DNA of 64,000 bases from Linanthus parryae (GCA_023055425.1 JALGPY010000001.1:114557057-114621056); one strand, 5' to 3'; shown: positions 1 to 11,372, counted from the first letter of the stretch. The notes: a model not told the origin generated them from the letters alone. Numbers and translations: made by a program.

Positions 1-756
1 ACCTAAAGGCCTTATTCTAGTCCTACTAGAATTCGGTTTAGTCCCCTAGTCCTAATCATGTCCATACATGGATTAGTTCTATTTTCCCATTAATCCTAAT
101 CACGAGACATACAAGTCACACTCGTATATCCAATCCATAGTTTCTCGATCCTGGGAATAGCCTTATTCGTGCAAATAACATCAATATTCCATATTGATTT
201 ATTTGATTTTGGCCAGACATTTTATAAGCACTATCCCTCGAGTGGCCTAGGATATTTTCTCCCGTTATGTGGGAGGGACAAATTCTATCTACGTCCACTA
301 TGATCTCTAAGCTTGCTTCTTATTGTATCCAGTACACGCCTTTATAGCTACCCAGTTACGGTGTAGCATTTGACGCTACCAAAATCACAACAATCCACAA
401 CTAGAATGTCTAGTGACTTCAAGTATAAGGATGACAATGCCGTTGCACCGCGAGAAGCGCTTGTGACTTAACATAACGTGTATGTAGCCTTCTCGGAGAT
501 GGGTCAATCCAGTATGCCATTACTCCTAATGCATACCCATGTGTTAGATCATGATATCTCCATATCAATCCAACCTCATACTAGTCTATAGATGATTTTC
601 TTATTAATCATTATAATCGACTAGGGATATATAAGAATATAACACTTATATTCTAAGGACTTCATTCATGTTATCATATCTCTATATCGATAACATAATG
701 AATCGTAAATCCATATGTCACAATTAATTGATTGCCTCTAGGGCACAATTCCAACA
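1..756 (-). mobile_element. Truncated LTR of the element A family
   Basis: This is the reverse complement of the LTR that flanks element A at 33762 and 63217. The LTR start TGTTGGAATTGTGCCCTAG reads leftward from 756. The match is collinear down to about 101. There the sequence jumps from the position matching about 34419 to the one matching about 34752, so roughly 330 bp of LTR is missing. The copy leaves the window at base 1, so a solo LTR and one LTR of a full element cannot be told apart. It abuts old copia debris at 757, so it landed in existing repeats. Confidence 0.88.
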
Positions 757-844
757 CTTTGTGTCTCTACTATTACTGAAAACTTTATATATGTCTTCAT
801 ATTATGAACTTCTCATGATCTTCTTATCGATTTTTCCTCCCCTG

Positions 845-1625
845 ATTTGTCTTGAAGCATTGAGCTACGGGGCGCCATTATGAAAAGTTCACTTATGAAA
901 GACGCCTATGAGTGGCGAGCATCCACCTCCTCTCCTTCATTTCGACGGTTGTTTCTGAGTCTCGTCTGTCCTTCACCTCCTGGCATCATCGACTCGGTCA
1001 TCCGACGAGCACGTGAGCATTTAGTTTCTCAGTTTTATCTTCCTCTCAGTAGATCCACTGATTCCTTGTCCTGCAAGCGTATGCAGTTGCAAGAAGATTA
1101 ACAAATTACCCTTTTATGATTATAGTATTATGTCATCTCGACCACGCGAGTTTGTGCTTTTTGACATATAGACATCTCATGTATGGTGGTTTCAAGTACT
1201 ATGTTATCATTGTGAATAACCTTTCTAAATATATATGTTTCTATCACATGCAACGCAAATCACAACTTCATAAAATCTTTATTCATTTTTGTACGCTATT
1301 TGAAAAATTATTCTCTTTCCCCTTCAATCTCCTACTATGACAATGGAGGTGGGAGGAGTACATTGGTCTTTGTAAGTAACGGATTATCACATCTCACATC
1401 CCGACACATACACCTAAATACATCATCCCTTCTGAACGACGCCACATTGTCGAAACGGGCCTCACACTACTTCACCATGCCTTGATGTCGACTTAGTACT
1501 GGCTTTATGCTTTCTCCACCGATGTGTACCTCAATAATCGCCTACCTAGTCGATCACTCAAGATGCGATCTCCCGTTGAGCCTATCTTTCATCAAAAGCC
1601 TAAATCTGACGAAGTTTGAATACGA
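845..1625 (+). pseudogene. Decayed Ty1/copia pre-integrase and integrase remnant
   Basis: Conceptual translation in shifting frames gives a collinear copia pol fragment. The GAG_pre-integrase motif WHHRLGHP is at 981-1004. An integrase stretch GGFKYYVIIVNNLSKY starts near 1182. SERRHIVETGLTLLHHALM begins at 1431, and VYLNNRLPS followed by FHQKP lies at about 1524-1605. These match, in order, the zinc-binding and catalytic regions of copia integrase. Several frameshifts and stops separate the blocks, the DDE core is not intact, and no RT follows. No LTR pair for this element was found. It is a dead fragment older than the LTR at 1-756. Confidence 0.75.
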
Positions 1626-1678
1626 GATATGGAAAACAGTTCCTTGCTTCAGAGAGTCTCACTAAACTGCTGTTGTAT

Positions 1679-1860
1679 CCGTTAACTTTCTTTTGTCGCA
1701 CGAAACAGTCTATTTCAAGAATGCGCGTGTAAACATCTGTTGTCGACTCATATTTACAAAATTGCCGGAGTTTTCAACATCAACCCTATTTCTACTAGGA
1801 AGTAGCTGTTAACTTCCTGGATACGCGAAAAACATACAACCGATTTGAATACGTCAATTT
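1679..1860. repeat. Dispersed repeat, copy 1 (pairs with 28480-28669)
   Basis: This stretch aligns with 28480-28669 in direct orientation at roughly 70-75% identity by eye. Shared anchors are CCGTTAACTTTCTTT, GCACGAAAC, GTGTCGACTCAT-like, ACATCAACCCTA and TTTGAATACG. Both copies lie a few hundred bases 3' of a minus-strand TCP pseudogene. This suggests duplicated flanking sequence, although a dispersed element is also possible. Confidence 0.6.
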
Positions 1861-1883
1861 TTTGTAATAACTTACATGTTTGT

Positions 1884-1953
1884 TGTCTATTGGGTTCGAA
1901 CCCTTGACTTGATGCAGTGGTTTTAAAATGCTCTACCATTTGAGCTAGCATCA
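1884..1953 (-). other. tRNA-like sequence (tRNA pseudogene or SINE head)
   Basis: On the minus strand an A-box-like TAGCTCAAATGGTAGAGC (about 1948-1931) is followed at tRNA spacing by a B box GGGTTCGAACCC (1903-1892). The D stem GCTC/GAGC can pair. The anticodon stem does not pair convincingly and the acceptor ends do not match, so a functional tRNA is unlikely. A tRNA-derived SINE head or a relic tRNA fits better. No poly-A tail or target duplication was identified. Confidence 0.45.
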
Positions 1954-1960
1954 ATTTGCT

Positions 1961-2300
1961 GGATACGCTAATTTAATTGCGCACTAAAATGAATATGTTC
2001 ATCTTCTATCAACAGACGACATGAGAAGGGAAATGATCAATGTAGGAATTCAGCGGAATCTGCATGCATAAACAGAATAAGAAATTAACACACACACACA
2101 TACATGTAAGGAAGACTAACGGCGACATTGGCATTAACTTCAACCGATAAACACACCATCGGTGACCGGACTAGTACATGAAAGTTCAGACTAAATCCAT
2201 CAGTGATGGATCTCTACAAACAAAAAAGAAAAAGAAGAAGAAACGATAATAAACAACAAATAAAAAACCACCACCAGCTGCACATCATAGCCATCTGAGC
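1961..2300. other. Non-coding spacer with short SSRs
   Basis: AT-rich sequence with an (AC) tract at about 2090-2105 and an A/AAG-rich run at 2220-2275. It forms the 3' flank of the TCP-like pseudogene. No open frame, LTR end or RNA gene was seen. Confidence 0.5.
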
Positions 2301-2614
2301 TCAGCCGTTATGGCCATGAATGAGGTGGTGTCGTTGTTGTGACGGCGTGGCTGCACCATAATCGATCTCAGTGGCGACCTCAATAATACCAGTGTCCTCA
2401 ACTTGCTGGAGCAACCAAGCCACCATCTGGCCGTGGGTTTTGAAATGCAGTTTTCTTGTCATATCAAACACCTTGGTGGCACACTCACGAGAATCCGTCG
2501 TCCTCTTCCTCCCAACTTCCTGTGCCGATCCTTCCCCTTCTGTCGTGGTGCTGCTGCAGATTTTGCCGCCGCCGCCGAAGGTGACTATTCTTTGGAAGAA
2601 GAGGAGGAAGACAT
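2301..2614 (-). pseudogene. TCP-domain transcription factor pseudogene, copy 1 (short)
   Basis: TCP proteins are plant transcription factors that bind GC-rich motifs through a basic helix-loop-helix-like TCP domain. The minus strand from the ATG at 2614 reads Met, six Ser, Lys, Glu and then an in-frame TAG (2587-2585). It continues into an alanine-rich linker and the basic region KGKDRHRKLGGRGRRIL. About one base is missing near 2490. In the next frame the helix part follows: CATKVFDMTRKL, KTHGQMVAWLLQQVED and TGIIEVATE, ending at the stop 2303-2301. The order and spacing match the class I (PCF) TCP domain, although the sequence is diverged. Only about 104 codons are left, with little beyond the domain. 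A CT-rich stretch upstream (GA-rich on plus, 2655-2672) resembles a plant 5' leader. The TAG and the frameshift make it non-functional as read. Confidence 0.68.
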
Positions 2615-3406
2615 CGCAGCTGATAGGCGGAGGGCCGGAGGCAGATTCTTCTAGGCAGAGAGAGAGAGAGATGAGTGCTTAATGAGAGGTCTGCCTGTAG
2701 ATTATAATTGATCATCTATTGCTTCATTTATTTATACTGCCTCCGTTTCTCTTTCCACTCTCGAATTTGCATATAATTCAAGGGTAAGTTAGTGGTGGTT
2801 GGAGAAATAATTTGTTTTGAGACAAATATGTGAGGGCAGTTAGAGAGCGAGAGAAAATAATGTTATAGCACCATGAAATTCATAGAGATAGTTATAGAGA
2901 TACACGTAACATATACTTCATATGTTCAAATTCTATCTCTGTGTTGACTTTTTAAGTGATTTAGATAGCAAAATTATGCAGTTTTTGTGATAATTTTTCC
3001 ATGTTGTTCCAGAGTAAAATGAAAGAATTACCAAATTCATGCATCATTTTACAGATAGAATCATCAGGTCAAAGTTATTCGGTAAATAATTAGAAAAGTC
3101 AAATCGGAGAGTAAGAGATGAAAGGGTAGTATTCTTTATCCAACTCCATACGTGTTGCAATACTACAATTACATTAAAGCATATTTAATGATAATAGGGT
3201 AAATGACATAAACCGTCCATGAGATATGACATTTTTTATTTTACTAGATTTCTATCCCGTAGTTTGAAAAATACCCAAAACCACTCTTATAATTAACATA
3301 GTGTTGTTTGCAAAAAAATAAATAAAAATAAATAAAAAAATAACATAGTGTTGACATAGAGTAACAGATGGATCAATGGTCTTTTCTACCATTGCACCTA
3401 AAAAAA
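2615..3406. other. Upstream region of TCP copy 1 and AT-rich spacer
   Basis: A GA repeat lies at about 2655-2672, followed by AT-rich sequence. From about 3196 the text AGGGTAAATGACATAAACC with the stop-rich stretch after it resembles one end of a Mutator-type non-autonomous element. No matching inverted end was identified, so no element is called. There is no credible coding sequence. Confidence 0.4.
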
Positions 3407-5374
3407 TTTACACTTTTTTATCGTAAAAAAGACAAAATCCACCCTTGTTGTATAGGTTATATACAAAAACACTCCTCGTGTTCGGGATATAACAAAACCC
3501 CCTATTAGAGACAGAAAAAAGCCCAGTCAGTGGATGGACATTAGACTTAGCACCTTTCTCTTACAATCACTTAGTATGGGAATGCAATCTGACTTTTTTA
3601 TGATCATCTTTTCCCTATTTATGTTTTTTGTTTATTTTGTTCACGTTCTAGATGTTCTTGACCACCACCTCCAACACCACCACCACTTCCAATGCTTACC
3701 AAATTTTGTCTGTATAAATTACGCTTAATAAATTATACTTGACAACAGCAGCAACAACAGCACCAATGATTGGTATCTAAAGGGAGAAAGTTACACTTCA
3801 ACTACAGTGCATTGAAAGTGAAATGCATATAAGGAGAAGATGAGTCTGCCTCTCAAACTCTCAATCTCTCCATCCGTTTCTCTCTCTTTCACAAACTCAA
3901 ACCCTCTGTCCACATTCAACACACCAATATCACCCTCCACCTCTGCTACCCAGACCCGTGCACCCACCGCGAGAAGCATCACTGTAAACGATTAATCTAA
4001 CATTCCTATTCCTATTCCGAATTCCCTTCTTATGTAATCCCCAAAGCTTTGTTTCGATCTTGTACTCGAACAGATCAAACCCAAAATCCCAAGTTCTGAG
4101 GTCCAAAAAATTGGAACCCAGAACCTCCTATCTCTTCTCCCCCATCTTCAGACCCTTCAACACAAAAACCTTGAAACCCCTCAGAAATCCAATACCCAGA
4201 TACACTCCATCCACCAAAACCTCACTTTTCCAATAAAATCGCTAGTCCCATGGTGCAGGGGTGGACGGAGGATTCATTGTTAGGGGGGACACGAAAAGTT
4301 GCCATTTTTTATATGAAAGTGTAAGTATCACATATTTATTAAAGTACATTTATTATTAAGTCAAGATAAATTTTACTATTTTTTGTCCTGAATTCTATAT
4401 GATTGTGGTCTTTCAATAAATTCTAGAAGTGTTTGGCACTTTATTAATGTATTTCTAATTCCACAAGGTTGCATAGGAGAATATATTGAGAAAATAAAGG
4501 GTGTTATATGAAGTTATTGGGAATATATTGAGAATTAATGGCTGCCAAACTATTTTGAGGGTGGCCATATAGGCCCACTTTGGGTCTCAAGTGGGTCCGC
4601 CCTTGCCACGGTGCATCGTCAAGACCACCACCGTTGCTACGATTACACCCAGACCCATCATCGCCGCCATCCTTCCAACCTTCGATTACCTAGCCACTAG
4701 CGGACCTGGACCCTCCTCTTTTTTCTGCCTCCGACCCACTCGTTTTCTTCATCTCCAACCCAACATAAACCTCGACCTAGAGCCACCTCGCTACTGTCGG
4801 CCATGAATTTTGACCAACCCTCTAGATCTGAGACAGGGAGAGGGAGAGAGAAAGCGAACTAAGAGAGAGAGTGGGCATACCAAGAACGGCAAACCATTAC
4901 CACAAATCAAACACGCCCACCAAGAGAGAGCATCACCGGATCAAAAGAGAGCAGCGCTGACCCAATTTAACCCCGTCCCGATCGACAATTTTGGAGAAAG
5001 GAGAAGAAAGGGTCGGAGAAGGAGGGGACGTCACTGAGTTGGGGTCGGAGAAGGAGGGAGCTGTGAGAGGCCGACCCAATATAACCCCATCCTCCACATG
5101 GTGGTTCTGTCGCGGTGGTGGAGGGCATATAGAGAGAGTGGAATGGGGCAGCTAGGGTTAGATAGTGAGGAAGAAGAAGAAAAGAAAGTATTTGATGTGT
5201 GACATTTTTTTTTATAAAATGAATGTAAATATGTCTTTTCACCCCTCCGTTAGTATGCCGTTAGTTACTAACTCTGACAGGAGTAGAAATGACATATCCC
5301 CGAACACGAGGGGTGTTTTTGTATATAATCTATACAACGAGGGTGGATTTTTTCTTTTACCCTAAAAAGTAAAC
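3407..5374. mobile_element. Mutator-like (possibly Pack-MULE) element with long TIRs
   Basis: About 80 bp at 3407-3490 is the inverted complement of about 5290-5374. Shared text includes AAAATCCACCCT, GTTGTATAG, TTATATACAAAAACAC and CTCGTGTTCGG. Long TIRs around a non-transposase interior fit a non-autonomous Mutator-like element. The interior is more GC-rich than the flanks. It has C-rich, gene-like stretches (about 3840-4240 and 4600-5160) that could be captured host DNA, but no protein family was recognised and the open frames are short. A 9-bp target duplication was not found and the outer ends are ragged. An internal hAT-type MITE (4256-4605) interrupts it. Confidence 0.6.
4256..4605. 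mobile_element. hAT-type MITE, 350 bp, inside the MULE-like element
   Basis: The element begins CAGGGGTGGACGGAG and ends GTGGGTCCGCCCTTG, giving imperfect terminal inverted repeats of about 15 bp. It is flanked by 8-bp direct repeats CCATGGTG (4248-4255) and CCACGGTG (4606-4613) with one mismatch. An 8-bp TSD and a CAGGG-type terminus are hallmarks of hAT elements. The AT-rich interior has no transposase, so it is non-autonomous. Removing it joins two C-rich segments of the host element. Confidence 0.8.
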
Positions 5375-6085
5375 ACACTTTCTCTCATCTAAAATTACAA
5401 CCATTAGTAGTAGTAGAAAATCAAAACCAAAATATTACTCTTATCTCTTTGGGGATTTTTTTATTGGAGAAAGCACATTATGCATTTTCATGGTGGATTT
5501 AATCCATGAGCCAACAAAGTTGGTTGGAAATGCCCACCAACTAAAAAAAAAAAAAAGTTAAGGTCCATTTTTTGTGGGAAGTTGGTCCCACTTTAATTTT
5601 TTTAAAATTATTTGTGATGGGTAGTGGGTATCACTTTTTTTTATATATTTTTTTAAAAACTTTTTCATTTGGCAATGAGTCCTACCAACCCGTTTAGTGG
5701 GCTGCAGTTTTTCTCCGCCTCCCCCTCTATGCAGTAAATTTCTATTTCTCTCTCTCTTCTTTCAACAGCAACAACAACAAGAATAACTCTAACTCTAGAA
5801 AATTAAACTGACTCAATAACCTTGTATGAATGATCTACTACCCTCAACAACCTAAGCAGTTCAACGTTAAAAACATCTCAGTTCTATTAATTTTCAAGTC
5901 CAAAAGTTATCGTTTCTCTCTATACTCTTCTAAACCCTCAACTATTTAGTTTCAAAACAAAAACAAAGCTTCATTCGTGGAAGACTTCTAATCCGTCATA
6001 AACAAGTGTAAGTTTAACAAGCTTAGTTTTCTTTTGTTTTATATTTTCATTTCTAATGCCGTATTTTCATGATTATGTTTCTCGC

Positions 6086-6121
<36 letters not shown>

Positions 6122-6404
6122 GAAAACCACAAGGTTTACTAAGAGTAGATTGCAATAGGGGAGTGCTAGACAACTCTTGTAAGTCCTTACGGCAATCCCC
6201 GCTACGTAAACCCCATTTAATTTTGGGCATGCAGAGGGGCGTGCATGACTACTCTTGAACTCCCCTTCTGCATGCGCCAAACTCCAATTGGGGCTTACAG
6301 GTTGGGGCATGCAGGGGTGGCACAGTACCGAGCGCCCCCTGCATGCCCCAAGCTGTTAACACTAGTTGAATTTCTGGGCATGCAGGAGGGGCGTGCAGGA
6401 CCAC
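5375..6404. other. Non-coding spacer with poly-T tract and GGGCATGCAG repeats
   Basis: AT-rich sequence with a 14-base A run near 5545, a CT-rich patch at 5720-5770 and a long poly-T run at about 6089-6120. From 6225 on, GGGCATGCAG-type words recur in both orientations. No gene was recognised. Confidence 0.5.
6302..6351. repeat. 16-bp inverted repeat (hairpin)
   Basis: TTGGGGCATGCAGGGG (6302-6317) is perfectly complementary to CCCCTGCATGCCCCAA (6336-6351) across an 18-base loop. Related words GGGCATGCAG + GGGGCGTGCA occur at about 6225 and 6374. It may be the relic of a small foldback element; no target duplication was seen. Confidence 0.7.
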
Positions 6405-7063
6405 TCATAGAGTTATGTCACATGTGCCCAGGATTGGAGCAGCTTCCTCCTTCAGACAATACTGATGAAGATGATGTTTTGTATCTAATTGAGACATATG
6501 ATGCCAAGAATATTGTTCACATGTTTGAGAAGTATGACAACGATGGATCAGTGGCACGTGGTGAACATTATCGGTAGAAGATGGTTCCTCGTAGGGGAAA
6601 TTCATAGGTGCACACTGGAATTACGAATGATAGTCAGGAAAATGAAGGACCAAGTTGGGAGGCCGGTTTGAATGAGACCTTGGTCATGGTAGGGATCGAC
6701 ACGTTTAGGATGCATCGCTGAATGAAGGTTTGAAAACGAACTATACGGTGGTTGTGGAGGGACTGGACTTAGCGGCATGTGTGAAGGAGTACTAGTTCAT
6801 TCTAGCAGCCTGGGTCTAGCAGTAATAGGTATGGGGATCCTATTCACGAAACTTGAAGCTTTCCATAGGATCCTGATTTGAAAAAAGAAATGTATGCAGA
6901 CCCGCATGGAGACTCAAGTGGAGATGACTTACCAGATAACAATATACTGGATAACAGTAAACCGGGGGACAATGTACCGAAGAACTTTGGTCGTTGGGGT
7001 ATAGGTTTGTAGCATCATCCCACACTTTCACTGGCCGCGGGGTAATTGCCAGTAACAGTAGGC
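6405..7063 (+). pseudogene. Probable MULE (MURA-type) transposase N-terminal remnant
   Basis: Translation near 6428-6575 gives LEQLPPSDNTDEDDVLYLIE and then YDAKNIVHMFEKYDNDG. By recollection this resembles the N-terminal region of plant Mutator transposases (a 'D..V...I......I..F.EH'-like pattern). Further on, an acidic stretch DPHGDSSGDDLPDN lies at about 6901-6945, another usual feature before the MuDR domain. Stops and frameshifts break it. It ends where element D is inserted at 7069, and a possible continuation is at 20366-20760. The family call rests on weak similarity and the split arrangement. Confidence 0.38.
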
Positions 7064-7068
7064 ATGGT

Positions 7069-8479
7069 TGTAATACCCCGTATTTATACTAGGGGTAAAC
7101 TAGTAATTTGACACATGAAGTTCGGTTTTGAGTTACTAGAAATGATTGGTTAAATTTTCTCGAATTCGTAATTTAATTGAAAGGCTCGTATATGATTTTA
7201 TACTATAAGATAAATTTTATTTATAATTTGGTTACCTAAAACTAACTCAAATAAAAAAACTAATTAATACATTATATTCCTACCTAGAGTACTACCAAAG
7301 CATGCTACAATTTCTACCTACTTGAAGTACTATCAAAACACCTAACAATTTTACATACCTAAGTGTACTCCCAAAACACCAAACAATTTTTCCTAAGCTT
7401 CCTATTGGCGAATTGACCAAGACTACCCACCAATTGGCCATTTGACCAAGATCAAAGACCAAATATGATTTGAACTAATCTAATTTGACCCTATCATTTT
7501 ACTCTATTTAATTCCCCTTAACCCTCCTAACTCCCTCAGTAAAACACACAAGGAGAAACAAAACCCTCACCCACCTTCACCATCGCCACCACCATCAACG
7601 GACGCCATCACCACCATCACCTTCGATCATCTCTCTCACCCTCTACCCCACTCTATGCCTCTGTTTTCTCTCAGTCGACCTCTCTCTCTCTCTCACTCCC
7701 CTCAACTCTTTTCTCCAGCGAAAAGATCGCGGCAGCAGCAGTGGCCTACCACCACCGCCGCCGCCGAGAATATTCAACGGAAACAACCGCCATAGTAACC
7801 ATCAACTCAACCTCTTTCCTCTCTCGCCGACTTTCTCTCTGATTCTTTCTGTTCTTTGTACCCAGAAATAGAAGAAGAAGAGAAGCAGCGACGACCATCG
7901 GAGCCACCGCCACAGACCCGAAGGTCAGCGACGGCAACCCCAAGGGGAAGCCAACGCCGACTCCTCCGCCTCTCTTCTCCACGTCTCAGCTCTCCCCCAC
8001 TCTCCCTAAGTTTCGGCGAACCTAGAGGAGCCCCCACAACAGCTCCTAACCACCGGAGCACAATTAATTACGGCGAGTTCTTGGCCGGACTTCGGCAATT
8101 GATTTAACACTCATTTGGTAATCGTTTTAATCTATTATTGATGTAAATCTGCATATTTAGACTTGAATTTGAGTTCCGTAACAACAAAATTTGATGGGTA
8201 ACATTTTTTGATGAGATTCATGAATTGACATTAGATGGAGAAGAAGATGAACGTGGAAGAGAAGAGAGCGGTACTTTTGTTATAAACAGAAAGTTGGGGT
8301 GACTTTACATAAAACAGAAACTTGAGGGGTGCCATATGACATATCAGAAACTTATGACACAATCTGATTTTTTTAAGCCTAATATTGTTTAAATCAAGTA
8401 AAAATCTATAAAAAATAAGTATTTAAAATCTCTTATATAACTTATATAAATAAGTAGCCTTGGGAAATAATGCGGGAGA

Positions 8480-8524
<45 letters not shown>

Positions 8525-8609
8525 GAAACATTTGGTTATGTTTTCATTATATAAGTATAGAAGTTTTATTTACAAGTTTATAATCTAAAATATGCACACA
8601 CATATATAT

Positions 8610-8640
<31 letters not shown>

Positions 8641-8816
8641 TATATATACATACACACACACACATTATGAGTAAGATTTTAACTTATAAGAAATAGTTGA
8701 CTCACAAAACTACTAAGAAATAGAATGTTTAAGTAAATATGTATAGCTATTTTAGCATACAAAAGTTAAAAGATAACATTTTTATAAAATGGAAGTTGGC
8801 CATAATTAAATTATTT
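7069..8816 (+). repeat. Tandemly duplicated first 1.75 kb of the D 5' LTR
   Basis: 7069-8816 and 8817-10582 are almost identical. The differences noticed are a few single bases, one T in a run near 7214, and the lengths of the TA and CG/CA microsatellites. The copy breaks off in TTATTTTGA, where the next copy begins TGACGTAATACC, so the junction shares TGA. The copies are far more alike than either is to the 3' LTR, so the duplication is much younger than the insertion. The short open frames in the CT-rich part (about 7746-8107) recur identically at 9496-9857 and are not genes. Confidence 0.85.
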
Positions 8817-10229
8817 TGACGTAATACCCCGTGTTTATACTAGGGGTAAACTAGTAATTTGACACATGAAGTTCGGTTTTGAGTTACTAGAAATGATTGG
8901 TTAAATTTTCTCGAATTCGTAATTTAATTGAAAGGCTCGTATATGATTTTATACTATAAGATAAATTTATTTATAATTTGGTTACCTAAAACTAACTCAA
9001 ATAAAAAAACTAATTAATACATTATATTCCTACCTAGAGTACTACCAAAGCATGCTACAATTTCTACCTACTTGAAGTACTATCAAAACACCTAACAATT
9101 TTACATACCTAAGTGTACTCCCAAAACACCAAACAATTTTTCCTAAGCTTCCTATTGGCGAATTGACCAAGACTACCCACCAATTGGCCATTTGACCAAG
9201 ATCAAAGACCAAATATGATTTGAACTAATCTAATTTGACCCTATCATTTTACTCTATTTAATTCCCCTTAACCCTCCTAACTCCCTCAGTAAAACACACA
9301 AGGAGAAACAAAACCCTCACCCACCTTCACCATCGCCACCACCATCAACGGACGCCATCACCACCATCACCTTCGATCATCTCTCTCACCCTCTACCCCA
9401 CTCTATGCCTCTGTTTTCTCTCAGTCGACCTCTCTCTCTCTCTCACTCCCCTCAACTCTTTTCTCCAGCGAAAAGATCGCGGCAGCAGCAGTGGCCTACC
9501 ACCACCGCCGCCGCCGAGAATATTCAACGGAAACAACCGCCATAGTAACCATCAACTCAACCTCTTTCCTCTCTCGCCGACTTTCTCTCTGATTCTTTCT
9601 GTTCTTTGTACCCAGAAATAGAAGAAGAAGAGAAGCAGCGACGACCATCGGAGCCACCGCCACAGACCCGAAGGTCAGCGACGGCAACCCCAAGGGGAAG
9701 CCAACGCCGACTCCTCCGCCTCTCTTCTCCACGTCTCAGCTCTCCCCCACTCTCCCTAAGTTTCGGCGAACCTAGAGGAGCCCCCACAACAGCTCCTAAC
9801 CACCGGAGCACAATTAATTACGGCGAGTTCTTGGCCGGACTTCGGCAATTGATTTAACACTCATTCGGTAATCGTTTTAATCTATTATTGATGTAAATCT
9901 GCATATTTAGACTTGAATTTGAGTTCCGTAACAACAAAATTTGATGGGTAACATTTTTTGATGAGATTCATGAATTGACATTAGATGGAGAAGAAGATGA
10001 ACGTGGAAGAGAAGACAGCGGTACTTTTGTTATAAACAGAAAGTTGGGGTGACTTTACATAAAACAGAAACTTGAGGGGTGCCATATGACATATCAGAAA
10101 CTTATGACACAATCTGATTTTTTTAAGCCTAATATTGTTTAAATCAAGTAAAAATCTATAAAAAATAAGTATTTAAAATCTCTTATATAACTTATATAAA
10201 TAAGTAGCCTTGGGAAATAATGCGGGAGA

Positions 10230-10288
<59 letters not shown>

Positions 10289-11357
10289 GAAACATTTGGT
10301 TATGTTTTCATTATATAAGTATAGAAGTTTTATTTACAAGTTTATAATCTAAAATATGCACACACATATATATACATACACACACGCGCGCGCGCACACA
10401 CACACATATATATACATACACACACACACATTATGAGTAAGATTTTAACTTATAAGAAATAGTTGACTCACAAAACTACTAAGAAATAGAATGTTTAAGT
10501 AAATATGTATAGCTATTTTAGCATACAAAAGTTAAAAGATAACATTTTTATAAAATGGAAGTTGGCCATAATTAAATTATTTTGAGGGAAAGTTTAAGAG
10601 TAAAATACAATATAACAGAAAAATAGTGTTTTCTTCAATCAAAGGGGTCATGCCCAAAGTAGCTACTCCTTCTTGAAGTAGTACTACTTATACCAGTAGG
10701 GGTCACTACGGTATAGGGGTGTCGACACTTAAGGTCTCATAGTTATAATTATGAGCGGGGTTTGACGTAGAGGCTCCCATAACGCTCGGGTGAATTGGGA
10801 ATCATGGTATCTTAAGAGGCACCCTATTGTGATTTATCCCATCGTGACCTCTCTGAGGACGTACGTTATCCGTTGGGCTCTAATACGCCTCAGCCAAACA
10901 AATAATGAGAACGGAATCGATTTATGTTGACATCTCACTTGGGTACTCTTAATTATCATGTGATTATTTCATTTTTTGGTGCCAAAACTTGCTTTACATA
11001 TTGCAGTATGAATATACTCAGTTTTTACTGATTAAATATTTTCCACCGGTCGGCTTGTGCTATTTCAAAAATCGCAGGTTACGAGTACGGGGGGAGACGT
11101 TCACAACGCGGATTTCTAGGGTATCAAGCTGTTTAGTATTTCACATTGTAATTTTCATTTTGAATGTAATGTACTTGTATAATGTCACTGGTTTATCTTT
11201 AATGTATGATAACTTATATTTAGATTATCGATGGACGATGGTTGTATTAACTCTAAATCGGCGATCCTGCTCCGTATCCAGTGGGGTTTATCTCCTCGGA
11301 CGGAGGCATCTTACACAATATTCGGTTCGGCCGGCCGTATGATTTGGGGGTGTTGCC
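8817..11357 (+). mobile_element. D 5' LTR (with internal deletion)
   Basis: Starts TGACGTAATACCCCGTG and ends GGGGGTGTTGCC two bases before the primer binding site. It matches the 3' LTR at both ends but lacks about 0.9 kb. The 3' LTR runs on from about 18778 to 19694, whereas here about 66 bp (10614-10680) fills the same place. Microsatellites (TA)n at 10231-10284 and mixed CA/CG/TA at 10356-10431 lie inside. Confidence 0.82.
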
Positions 11358-11359
11358 GA

Positions 11360-11372
11360 TGGTATCAGAGCC
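11360..11372 (+). promoter_or_regulatory. D primer binding site (initiator tRNA-Met)
   Basis: TGGTATCAGAGCC follows the 5' LTR after a two-base spacer. It is complementary to the 3' end of plant initiator tRNA-Met, the usual primer for this kind of element. Confidence 0.85.

Noticed and set aside
1884..1953. A functional tRNA gene
   Set aside because: A and B boxes are present, but the anticodon and acceptor stems do not pair, so only tRNA-like sequence is claimed.
7746..8107. Open frames on both strands of the CT-rich LTR region, repeated at 9496-9857
   Set aside because: The identity is due to the tandem LTR duplication. The matching part of the 3' LTR (about 17321-17608) is not conserved in frame, and composition is low-complexity.
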